In this document: positions 10,561 to 21,345 of the stretch, one piece after another
Layout of the letters: each line of letters begins with the position of its first letter
Numbering within the stretch: the first letter of the stretch is position 1
Assembly: GCA_030549335.1 (NCBI GenBank)
Contig: CM060188.1
Span: 44,419,696 to 44,483,695, forward strand
Reading direction: 5' to 3'
Length of the DNA: 64,000 nucleotides
Source: Pontederia crassipes
Lineage: Eukaryota > Streptophyta > Magnoliopsida > Commelinales > Pontederiaceae
Position numbers and translations under genes: made by a program
The notes under the pieces: generated by a model
The model's database searches: none
What the model was told of the DNA's origin: nothing
Seen by the model: only the letters and a program-made list of their open reading frames with translations

Positions 10561-13178
10561 CTTGAGCCCTTTCACCTACAGCAGAAATCGACAACCTTAC
10601 CAAATGTTTTCGTCATCTCCAGCGTGCAATAGAGAAGTCTTGGTGGTTTACAACTCAACCTTGCAGCAATTTCTTTATTTCATCCCTGGCCGACACTCAA
10701 CATCCATCGCCAGCTCTAGATGCTAACGGCGGATTCATTGAATGCACCAAGCTTCCGTGACCTTCAATCATTTCAATGATCTACAACTTCAAAACACTCC
10801 GGTGGGGCAAGCCTCCCCCTCACCATCTATTTATGAAGGCCACAACCTTTGTTTCATGATATCACCGCACTGGGGAACTATGCGAGTACCAGCAACACTT
10901 TCGACAAACTCATCATCGACCTCGTTGCACCTTGAGATGATCCGTTGGTGGCCCCAAGCGATTGTTCTTAAACTTATGGGGACGGAATTGTTTAATATTA
11001 TTATTTTGGAATGAATGGTCATGGACCCACCTTTTTCTCCCTATTTAACCCATTTTCTAATCTCTTCTTCTCTCTTTTGCAAAATCACTCACATCCCTCT
11101 TTCTATTTGGTGGCTTTATTAAGACAAGAAATTCTTGCCTATCTTGTTAGATTAAAAGCATGCTTATTTTATCTTTTCCTATTTTGTTGCTCCACATATT
11201 CTCTATTTTCATCCTTATGTGTTATCAAAGATTTTAATATAAAATTGATTATGCAATGACCAATACTCTTAAAATTCTATGTTTGAAGACTCGACGAATA
11301 TCCACATTCTATCTTACTTTCATTCACATTAGGGCATCTAGTTGTCGCTTAAGAAATGAGCTTCAAGTGGAGGCACTTAATTCTTCAAAAATGACACTGG
11401 CATAAGAGGACAAAGATAGACTATCTTTTAATGGAGCATCACACTAGGAAAAAAAGTTAACTATGTGCACTTGGGTAGGTGGAAGAAATCAAATGGTGAA
11501 AAGCAAAATGAATGAATGACAAGATAGCAGAATTAAGGACGTCACTATGTACTAGCTTTTGCAAGAAAAAAAATAATCTTTGTACATAACGACATGGTAA
11601 AATGGTGAAAAATAAAGGACAAATAACAAAAATAAAGAAAAAAAATGCTTTTGTTATGGGGGCAATCATTTTGCGGAAAGAATCAATTTATGATTAATCG
11701 AAACAAAGATCCTATGGATGTGAAATTATGATAAATGAAATGATATATATATATTAGATGGATGTTGATTCATGTTTTGATTGATTGAAGTAGTATAATA
11801 ATTTTCAAATGCCTAAAATTCAGATTAGACATCAATCTCATACAGGATGAAAGAGGATTGATCTGTCACGTCCAAAAGAGTAGATGTCCAAACTCTCGAA
11901 TTGGACATATGAACTCTTTGGATCAGATTATTGAATGGCTTGGCCAGATCATGTTCCTTAAAACAATCATACGATTGGTTCTCAGTTCAAATATTTGAAA
12001 ATTTTGAACATTTGAATATTTTTATCATCAAAATTTGGACATATGTTTTGCATTAATCACATAAAATAAACATGAACTACTTATCAATTACCCAAAAAAA
12101 TATTGATCATCTGAACACAATCATTTTATTTTGCATGATTAGCATGATTATGTGTTTTGATGGGTGGATTTTGGATGGATGAGTTAGGCTTTGCAAGGGT
12201 AGGTTGGGCCTAGGAAACAACGCCACAAGCCGCTTTTTTTAAATCAAGAAAATCGGGTGGGTGATCTAAAATTCATTAAATCAGTTAAAATATAATCCAC
12301 TGAATTGATAATATTTGATGAGTTTAAAGCTTAAACTAATATGTCCACTTTGCCCTTCCTTTTTTCTTTTCTATTCCTCGTGTACCGAGGGATGATGAAA
12401 CCTTCTCTTAATAGAAAATACTATCGTGTCATTGATCCCCCAATAACTTTTGCAAAAGTTGTATAATATCGCATGACATACTCTAAAATGGAGAGATCTT
12501 TCAATTATTAAAAAAGCGATGAAATATTACAATGATATTGAGATATGATGATGGTGAAACAACTATGTTCTTATTATGATATGATCCTCCCAAAAAAGGG
12601 TCATGAATCATATTTTGATTTAAGTAAAATGTGACATTCATTTTGGTCTAATAATAACTTCATGATCTCTTCTTTTTTTTCTAATTTGCATTGCTGTTCA
12701 AACATGAAACATGAAACTCTTATTTTTCTTTATTATGGTTATGCTTTATTTCTTATTGAAATTATTTTAGTATGAAACATGATTAAAAGTTTTTCTTTTT
12801 TAAATGCTTATGCCTAAAGAAATTATTTCATACATTGTTTTATATTATCAACTAGATCTTGTACTTACTGAAGAATTTTCTCCTCTATGTTGATCTCTAC
12901 TGGAATACTATGTGCTGATTGACTTATTCTGTGTATAACAACACTGCTTGATTAGAGGATCCACATGGATATTGTCATGTTCTATGTTATTGGCTTATGT
13001 TGTTATTGAATTTTGTTGTATTAAAGCCTTGTATTTTGGAGGCTAGCTAACTGATATATGATGTATGGAAAAAACAAGTGTGTCATGCACTTATCATGTC
13101 ATACGTGTGTCCAACGAATTTACATGCATATTTTTTTGACATCTTTCTTTACGAATAATTTATATGATCATCACGATG
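10561..13178. other. Unassigned intergenic DNA ending in transporter-flank sequence
   Basis: No gene could be recognised. 10540-11000 is less AT-rich and has short open frames on both strands without known motifs. It may be a decayed gene fragment. 11050-12890 is AT-rich with no clear repeat. From about 12900 to 13178 the DNA resembles 59640-59760, the downstream flank of the intact transporter gene (for example 'gttgttattg' and 'ttttgg(g)aggct'), so the duplicated segment begins here. Confidence 0.4.
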
Positions 13179-13916
13179 TGTAACAACCCAGATTTTCGTT
13201 AAATAAATGAATATTTTATTCATTTATAATTTCTAGAAAATCATTATTTAATATTATGGAATTAATTAATTCCGAAATTGATGAAAATTATGGGATAAGT
13301 TGAAAAGATAAGAAGGAATTTGAGTAAGGATAGAATTGTTATGGAGATATGCATGGATTTAAAAAGTAAATTCGGATTTAAATAAATCTAAATTATTAAG
13401 GGGTAATTAGTCATTGATGGGTGGCCAAGATTGACTCTAAAAGAATCCAAAGCCTAATAGAATTGATGACTCAAGTCTACACCTATAAATAGGCATTAAA
13501 GGTGGCTGGAAAACCCCTTTTTCTACCAAACAGAAGTCTGCCCATGAGCCCTCTTTTTTCTCGCATTTGCACGCGAACCGAGGCACCCCCGAGAGCGTAC
13601 GGCAGTTGGTTTCGAAGCCTGCACATAGGAGAAGAAGTTTCAGGTGGTGGCCGCGAGTTTCGGAGCGAGGACAGAGAGAAATAGCCGGCCAAAGTTCGGC
13701 GTTCGTCAGATTTCCAAAGAAGGAATTATAGTTGGTTGTTCAGTCAACTTTAGGTACGTAGGGGGAATCCCTATGTCGTCGGTTTTCCACGACATGAAAC
13801 CCTAATCCCTTCTCCTTTGTACCAGGATTCTATTGATATATTGTATGCATAGTTTGAATATCGTAAGGCAAAGTTATGGTGGTCGGAAAGTCGCATCAGA
13901 ACGCACTTTTCCGTCA

Positions 13917-14206
13917 GCGGTAGAACCCGGCCTGGGTTCTACTGTGCCCGGCCCGGATTTGGTTGAATCCGGACCGAGTTAGAATCGGAACCAGATCGGG
14001 TTGTCCAACCCGGCCCGGGTTCCTGTTGACCTGACCCTGGGTCTAGCTTCGGATCAACTCGGGTCGTGGCGTGATGGATTTGGGAGTGAACCGGCCGACC
14101 CAGCCCGAGTTCACTGTACACCCGCCCCGGGTTTGCCCTGGCCGAGGTGAGTTTTGAATTTTCCGAACATGGCCCGGGTTTCAGCCGACGCGGGCCGGGT
14201 TCTGGG
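13917..14206. repeat. GC-rich degenerate tandem repeat inside solo LTR 1
   Basis: Words related to 'ccggcccgggtt' recur about every 20-40 bases (for example near 13927, 13953, 14008, 14101 and 14169), in an otherwise AT-rich region. Confidence 0.6.
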
Positions 14207-14339
14207 GATAGAATGTAAAATTATGATATTCTAGTATAGATAATTGAATAATTATTTTAATTGTTCCTAAATTGTATTGTTAACAGATCTGACCTCATCA
14301 AACTTTTATTAGATTTGATTTGATATTATCTTCATCGTT

Positions 14340-14515
14340 ACCATATCAGATCCTATTATTCATTATGTTATTGATCCAGTAGTTTTTCCCTGATTGGGTC
14401 CTTGTCTAACCTAAAGTAAATTGTTAGTACCATATCAGATCCTATTATTCATTATGTTATTGATCCAGTAGTTTTCCCCTGATTGGGTCCTTGTCTAACC
14501 TAAAGTAAATTGTTA
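14340..14515. repeat. 89-bp tandem duplication inside solo LTR 1
   Basis: The block starting ccatatcagatcctattatt at 14341 is repeated at 14430 with one visible difference (tttttccc versus ttttcccc). It points to a recent local duplication. Confidence 0.9.
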
Positions 14516-14815
14516 AAGATAAGTTTAAACAAGATAAAAGATGAAAACTATTGGGTCTCCATGTTATCCGATTGTCTCTAAGCCCCTGGGCCATTATTGT
14601 TATAGTATTTTATGGGGTAGAAAGTTGACCTAGAGGTTTGAGACGTCATCCTTTAAGAAAACTATGGCTGTCCTGTGATGGCCATGGTCCCCCGCCATCA
14701 CGAACCTATTGTTAGCGCTACTGTTGGAGGGCGGCTTGCTATGGTTTGATCTCCCACTGGCCTACATGAAAGATACATAGGGTTTTCTATAATTGGTTGA
14801 GCGCTCCCTAACTGA

Positions 14816-14885
14816 ATTGAATAGAATTGAATTGAATTGGAATTGAATTGAATTAAAATTGAATAGAATTGAATTGAAATCGAAT
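14816..14885. repeat. GAATT-type microsatellite
   Basis: Imperfect runs of gaatt and aattg units (gaattgaattgaatt and so on) lie within solo LTR 1. Confidence 0.85.
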
Positions 14886-15433
14886 AAATGCCATAGTGAT
14901 CAGGCATAATTGCTAATTGATTGATTGATCCATTGATCTCTTACCTGATCTCATCATCGATTTATGGTCTTATTGATTATTGAGCTCTTTCATATTGTCA
15001 TATCATGTGCTCTATTGATTATTATTCCTCATTGATTATTGATTATTGTTTTATTATTGAGCACTCATCGTTATGGTTAGACCCTACGTACTGAGTATTT
15101 TTATACTCATGGGTTTTCCCCTGCATCTGGATTCATGCATGTGAGATGATGGAAGATGGTGATGCAGGTGGTCAGGCTCAGTGACAGGGATGTTGCACAT
15201 GGTGTAGGATTTAGTCCTACTAGATTATTGTATTAGTTTTTATATTCCGCATATTTAGCATGATGGAGTCATGGACGTTTCCAGCTCCTTGATATTATAT
15301 TATTAGGCGATCCTATTTCCGCATTAATAGAGTTTATTTTCCGTAAAAAATTTACTTACATAGAATTGTGTAACGTCTTCGGGACGACTCTAAGCACGTG
15401 ATAGTCACGTGGGTCTCGGGGCGTTACACGATG

Positions 15434-15570
15434 TATTTGGTAATTCATTAATATACTTATGTTACTTCAGCCTTCTTAATTGAGTTGTCTAACTTATTTC
15501 TTTAAGATTTTTATTTACGTCTCACTCTTCTCCTCGACAACCTTCGGTGAATAAAAAGAATCAAAATATG
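15434..15570. other. Transporter-flank segment between two solo LTRs
   Basis: About 130 bp resemble 59765-59870 beside the intact gene (for example 'gaataaaaagaatcaaaata' versus the corresponding 'gaataaaaaaaattcaaaa'). It is the piece of original duplicated flank left between the two insertions. It ends in ATATG, the target duplication of solo LTR 2. Confidence 0.7.
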
Positions 15571-18369
15571 TGTAATGTCTTGCAATAAAAAAAAGAAAAT
15601 GTAAATACTTTTAAAAGGAGGGGCAGTTTGGTATTTTGGCAAAAAAAATAAAAAATATATATGTGGAAAGGTGGAGAGAGAAGACATCATCTTCCTCTCC
15701 CCACCTTCACTGTTCACAATGTCCACCCTGCGCACGCGAGACGAGCCCAGCTGCCGCCACTTTCGACGGCCCGATCTCCGTCATTTGACCTCCATTTTTC
15801 ACATGTGAGGTACCGTTGGAAAGAAAGCGACGAGATGAACATTTTGACATATGATAGGAGATGATCGGTCTACTGTGCCTGATGCAGCAAGCTTAGAACT
15901 TGAGAGAAGGGGGGAGTTCACCGACGGTGATTCCGACTCCGATTCATGCCAATCTTTGTCCTGGTGAGTTGTGCATAATCCTTAGATCAATTAGGTTTAT
16001 TTTAAGGGGTTGTAAACGTGCTTATGCCAAATGACCTTTCTGGCGAGTTCGACGAGCAGTTTCGGCCAAGTTCACCACGTTGCTCTATTAGGTATACACA
16101 CGAGAGAGAGACGTATTGGATTGTTGTCCGTAAAAAATTTAATCACAAATTACTTGTAGGATGATCAATTCGGGTTCCGATCGTCGGGCGATATTTTTGA
16201 TGATTCGTCCTCCATGTGTATTGGTAAGCGAATGAAAATGTGCAAAAAATTTGATTTCAGATACGAAACTAATGAAGAAGGCGAGGTTCGACGTTCGATG
16301 GGTGTGATTTTGATTTAGAGAGCGGATGGCTACATTTATTGTGGTAAGGATATGATTGGTGACTGAAACTATTTATAAAATTTATTTTTATAATTGATAA
16401 GAATTAGTTATAGAGTCTATTTCAAGTTATTATATGCTTAATTTGGATACGATAGGTGGAGATCCAGTGAGGTTTGAGTAAGGTACTATTAGTTGGCAAT
16501 TTCTTTTCCCCTATTGGTAAGTATTCTAAAAATTTATAGTGATGATCAATTTATTAAAATTAGCTTATAGGATAGTTATAAATTCATTAATTATGAACTT
16601 AGGTAAGATCAGAAATTCTACTTCTAGGCACCAAGATGACATCAAAGAACTATTATAGAGTGATTGATGAACTAAAAGACAAATGACACATAGAAGTAAT
16701 AAATGTCTTAGGCGATAAGCTTATGTTCCTAAATAAAGTTTAAATGGATGTAATAGGTATTTCTCTCCTTTGAGCGGATTCGGACGGAAGGTAATTGTGA
16801 TTTTGAGAAATCCAAGGTGAGGGAACTTACCTCAAATGATATTAATTACTTAACTTTTTGGAGTGGTGACATTATCCCATCCGATGTGGGACGGATTTTT
16901 GAGATATTTTTTTTCATGCATAATCATACTTATTTGTGTGCTTCATATGTGTGCCATAATATAACTATGATGTTTTATTATGAATTTTGGTAGCCTATCG
17001 ATTTTGATAAAATTTTCTCTTGTTTCTTGAATAAAAGATTTGATTTTGAAATAAAATATTTTAGAGTGGACATCAACTCTAAACCTTCACCTTGAATATG
17101 CATTCATGCATCACGTGCACTTCATATAAAAACCCGCATAAGATGAAGTATTTTTACCTCGGAGGATTGGCCAACTCAGAGTAGATCGATTGGGTCCCAT
17201 TTGCTCTATGTCGATATAGTGACATGAGGAGCACGTTCAACACCTTGTGTCCATATAGTGACACAAAGGGTGGAATTAGAACAACCATCATGTGGTGATA
17301 TAGTGACATGAGGGATGGAATGGAAAAAGAAAAGAAACAAACTCTGTGTCGATATAGGGTTACAAGGAACGGTTCAACGTCCTATGGTGATATAGTGACA
17401 CAAGGGACGAAATTAGAACAACCTATAGTGACACGAGGGGTGGGTGAAGAAGCACTCGATTGATAAGTGGTAAGGACATCCGTTTTGATGATGATTCCCC
17501 AACTTATATTATATATATGATTTCACCATGCATGTGCACACATGACATTCATTTTTTATGTTCATTATGTGAATGAGTTCCCTTTTTAAGAAGAGAAGAT
17601 TTTGAATATTTTTTGAAATAAAGATGTTGATTTCCGCAATGGTTTTAATACTTGAGGTGGTTATTTTAACTCACTGAGCTGAATCCATGCTCACCCTTTT
17701 TTCTTTTAATGCTTACAGGAAAGGAATACATATACAACATGTTTGATTGGAAATAGTATCGATTCAAAAAGGGATAGTGTGTGAGATTCCGCGAGTAGCG
17801 TATCTGGCTCAATATTATTATTTTGATACTTATCATTTTGTTTTAAAACTAACTATTATGATTTTATTTATCTTGACACCGCCTTATTTTGGGTTGTGGC
17901 CCATGTCTTATTGTGGATATAAATTGATTGATGGGAGCTGAGGCTCCATGGTTTATGGGTGAGATGATATGGGCGAGTCCTTATCATGGAAGTGGATAAG
18001 GGTTTGAGACCCTCAATGAATTTTGGTAGACATTCGATATGTTTTGTTTGTGTAATAGTTTTGAAGCAAAACTCATATGTTCATATACTTCAGAATTTTT
18101 CGGTGAGTCCCATATTATTTGATAATTATAAACTACCATTGATACATATTAAAATTTTATAAATTGCCTGTGAAGTGAATAATATGGATAAATATTGTAT
18201 TTGACGCATGAATGAATTTACGCTTACATCATGCCAAAATTTTTGGAAATTTTTAGAGTTGGTTAATTTTTGGAACGTTGGCTTCTGTTGAATATTTGAA
18301 TTTGAATTTAAATGATTGATTTTTCGGTTTCACTCCTTGTGGTGCCAAAACGAGTAGTTATGCATCACA
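15571..18369 (+). repeat. Solo LTR 2 (2799 bp) with 5-bp target duplication
   Basis: It begins TGTAATGTCTTGC and ends TTATGCATCACA, with imperfect terminal inversion TGTAATG/TGTGATG. The exact duplication ATATG flanks it (15566-15570 and 18370-18374). When the insert is removed, the flanks read through as in the intact copy's downstream DNA near 59870. No protein motifs were seen and no second copy adjoins it. Size and ends fit a large Ty3/gypsy solo LTR. A non-autonomous element without repeated LTRs cannot be fully excluded. A TATA-like 'aaaatatatatgtgg' lies at about 15650. Confidence 0.72.
17190..17450. repeat. Degenerate tandem repeat 'gatatagtgacat/cgagg' inside solo LTR 2
   Basis: 'g(t/a)(c/g)(g/c)atatagtgaca' recurs near 17212, 17252, 17298, 17387 and 17425, each followed by 'aaggg' or 'gaggg' and a short spacer. 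The unit is roughly 40-90 bp and diverged. Confidence 0.7.
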
Positions 18370-18620
18370 ATATGTCCATGTAGCATGAAGAAAATGAGAC
18401 TATGTCATGTGACGACGATAAAATTTTGGATCGTTTGCGATTTATGTACATTTTTTCCACTTTCCCACCCATTTGATTTAGCACAGTAAAAATGAAACCA
18501 TTGTAACCTTCATGAGTACTTTCATGTACCACTTGACATACTACACACACAGGTAGCTTGCTCTCCTTGGCTTAATGTCAACATCCATGTCTTCTCCCAG
18601 TTAAGTATGTGTTTTCAGCC
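18370..18620. other. Downstream flank of transporter pseudogene
   Basis: It is collinear with 59870-60076 beside the intact gene: 'gataaaattttgga', 'ttccactttc', 'ccatttgattta', 'cttaatgtc(a/g)acatccatgtc' and 'ttctcccagttaagta' occur in both. This is the 3' UTR/downstream part of the duplicated segment. Confidence 0.75.
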
Positions 18621-20278
18621 TTATTTTTCCATCCTTGATCCAGCCATCTCGGTGCCTTCCGTCCTCACTTGATCGCCCTTCTTGTTGAAAATTTCCTCGA
18701 TCTCCTCCAGCGACCTCCCACTTGTCTTCGGGCAGAAAAAGAAGTAGAATAGGCAGGCCACTACACCAAATCCTGCGAACATGAAGAAGGTGCCCCCCAC
18801 CGTTATGGCCTTGTAGATGGATATGAATGCCATGGGCATGGCCGCATTCATCATCTTGTTCACAGCAACCCCAGGGTTGCTTCCTGCGCCCTGAGCCTCA
18901 GTGGAAATATCTCAGAGCTATAGACCCATGTCGCTGGACCCACGCCTCATGAGAAGGACGCGATGAAGGAGAGCACACACGTGACACACAAGGCGACCGT
19001 CCACATCAGCCTTTCCTTAGAGTGGTCTACCATGGTTAGGGCGATGCCGAGGCCTACCATGGACAAAATCATCCCAACCATGCTCGACAATAGCAGGGAC
19101 CTCCGACCAACCCTATCAATGAGCATTACGGCGACCAGGATGAACACCATCTTCATGAATCCGACAGCCACGGTCGCAAACAGGAGGTGGTTCTTGTACT
19201 TAATCCCAGCCTTTTCGATGATCCTAGGGCTGTAGAGAACCACGGCCTCAATCCCAGTCATGTGCTGGAAGTAGTGCATCCCCAGGGCTGCCATGAGGAT
19301 GCGCCGCACAGAGGGTGTCAGGTGCACCAACAGCTCCTTCCAGACTCCCGACCCGTTATTATTAGCCCTGGACTCATCCTGGTCGTTGATCCCCACGACG
19401 AACTTGATCTCTTGTAGCTTAAGTTCGGCCTCCTCCAAGGTGTTCAACACCCTGAGCAGCACTTCCTTGGCATCTCGTTGTGGCCCTGCATCACCAGCCA
19501 CCTCGGCGATTCTAGCATGGCTAAGATGCCGAACATGAGCAAGAAGAAGGGACGGCCCCGATTCCAAGCATGAGGCGCCAACTGTATTGGAGAGGGAGCT
19601 TGGCAAATAGGTAGTAGGTGATGTAGCCGAGGAGGATGCCGAGGCTGATGCACATGTCGGGGATGGAACTCAGGGAGCCACGTGATGAGGCGGAGGAAAT
19701 CTCAGCCGAGTACACGTGTGCGATCATGAGTGAGTACCCGACCCCGACGTCGGCGACACAACGGCCGAGAAGAGCATGATGAAGTTCAGTCCGAGGCCAA
19801 TGAGTACTGAGCCAACAAAGAAGATGGCACAAGCCACGATGATGGTGTACCGATGGCCGATCGCGTCTGAGAGTCTGTCGATGGTTAAAGACCCAAATAG
19901 CGCAAACACATTTAGTATTCTACCGAGCACTTAGAGTTGCCCATTTGTCATCCTGAGGTCCTCCTTGATAAATAGCATTGCACCACTCATCACTCCTGTA
20001 TCTAAAATATCCACCGACCAAAACTTATTTATTACTTGCACATTTATGATCTCGGACATTTATGAATCACTCAATCAAAACTTATAACATATATATTCAT
20101 TTGAGTGGTGTGAGGACATCTCATCCGTAATGGTGCATACATAGAACGATTAAATGAAAAATGACAACATAAATTTTAGCTCACCATAACCCATCAAGAT
20201 GGTGACGAAGGAGGCAACGATTGCACAAGCGCATGCATATTTGTTGAGGCCTTCATTCCTCGGGTCCTTTCCTTCCAT
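18621..20278 (-). pseudogene. Polyol/monosaccharide transporter pseudogene (MFS), duplicate of the gene at 60077-61741
   Basis: Exon 1 (20278-20185) reads MEGKDPRNEGLNKYACACA and so on. A 183-bp intron (20184-20002) with GT and AG ends sits at the same position as in the intact copy, splitting the Asp codon of GYDTG. Exon 2 (20001-18621) is collinear with the intact protein but broken. A TAA lies near 19934 (after 'MTNGQL'). Frameshifts occur near 19765 (in the GRAVAGVG region) and near 19545 (after GIGAVPS). A stop or lesion lies near 18946 after FIASFS, and the GPATWVYTSE region is damaged. Long blocks such as NNGSGVWKELLVH and EAVVLYSPRI remain. It retains an intron, so it is not a processed copy. 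Confidence 0.9.
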
Positions 20279-20385
20279 GTTTCTTTTTTCCTCTTATGAT
20301 CAAAATGTTGCTATGTTCTTTCTTTCGTCCCTGCTCAATAGGATTCAATACAGACTATCTATGTAGCAAATCCAATGTTCCCTCT

Positions 20386-20393
20386 CTTTTATA
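20386..20393 (-). promoter_or_regulatory. TATA box of the transporter pseudogene
   Basis: TATAAAAG on the - strand, about 110 bp upstream of the ATG. The surrounding promoter (ttcaatacag, caaatcca, ttttataggta) is conserved with the intact copy, where TATAAAAG lies at the same distance. Confidence 0.65.
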
Positions 20394-20419
20394 GGTAATG
20401 TTTTGGAAGGCCTTTCATG

Positions 20420-21345
20420 GTGCATGGATAATTTCTATTATCTGGAAACTTAACCACTTAGTGCTATGTTCAGTTTGTTGATATGTCCTCCAAGACAGCT
20501 TAGGTAGTTGGAGCTAACCATATTCATGAGATATTAAATTATTTTTTAATGAGATGAATTAGTTTTACTCAATAATCATTGAATTTTATTAGACTTTATA
20601 AATTAATCATTTTAAATGAAATGTATGGAATACTTATGGAGATCACTTTTGTTTGGATAAAGAATATTTTTTAAGCTGTATTTGGATACAAGAACTTAAA
20701 TTTTTATTAGTTTTCAAGAACTAAATGATTAGATAAATAAATTGTATTAATGTTTGGATGAAAAAAATAGTGACGAAGAACAAAAAAACTAATTTGATAT
20801 ATAATTTGTAATGGATGTTAGGATAAAAAGTAGGAACTAGAAAGAATAATTTATTTTATTATAGAAAAATATTAAATAGGATAATAATTAATTATTATTT
20901 AAGATGATTAAGAAAATAGTCTAATAAATAATTTTGACGACAAATCTTATTAAATTTTTAATTATACTATGATAGCAATTAAAGTATAATAAATAATTAA
21001 GAAAATAAATATTTGATATGTAATTAAATAATTTATTTTATAAGATAAATGATAATGTGATAATAAATATATAATAACATATACCTTTAAAACAATAATG
21101 CAAAAAATATTGAGAAAAAAAACTTAAGAAAATTTTGGTTCATCCTTGCAGAAATAATTCAAAATTACTATATTATAACAATTTATTACTTTTCTACATG
21201 TAATAGTTATAGTTAAAATAATATTGATTTGCTTCAATTCGAAATTCTATTATTGAGTTATAAAAGTTATTGTTATGGATATTTATGATTTTAAGTTTAT
21301 ATTATTTTCATGTAATTATTAAATAGTATTTTACTTTTATTGTAC
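20420..21345. other. AT-rich intergenic DNA, nothing recognised
   Basis: Similarity to the intact gene's upstream region fades after about 20420. The rest is very AT-rich with no open frame or clear repeat. Confidence 0.5.

Larger units (their letters stand above)
13179..15428 (+). repeat. Solo LTR 1 (2250 bp), Tekay/Del-like, with 5-bp target duplication
   Basis: It starts TGTAACAACCCAG and ends TCGGGGCGTTACA. The exact 5-bp duplication CGATG flanks it (13174-13178 and 15429-15433). A TATA box TATAAATA lies at 13484-13491 on the + strand. The 'gtcttcgggacgactctaag' tail and TGTAAC/GTTACA ends are typical of Tekay/Del chromovirus LTRs. No internal region, primer site or second LTR adjoins it, so it is a solo LTR left by LTR-LTR recombination. 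Joining the flanks restores collinearity with the flank of the intact transporter copy. Confidence 0.85.

Noticed and set aside
11870..12200. Possible gene around 'gatctgtcacgtccaaaag'
   Set aside because: No open frame, splice pattern or motif beyond AT-rich noise.
15661..15864. 67-residue frame near the start of solo LTR 2
   Set aside because: It lies in the LTR leader, has no motif, and opens by chance in a GC-richer stretch.
18963..19538. + strand frames opposite the transporter pseudogene
   Set aside because: Antisense shadows; the sense strand has clear MFS motifs.
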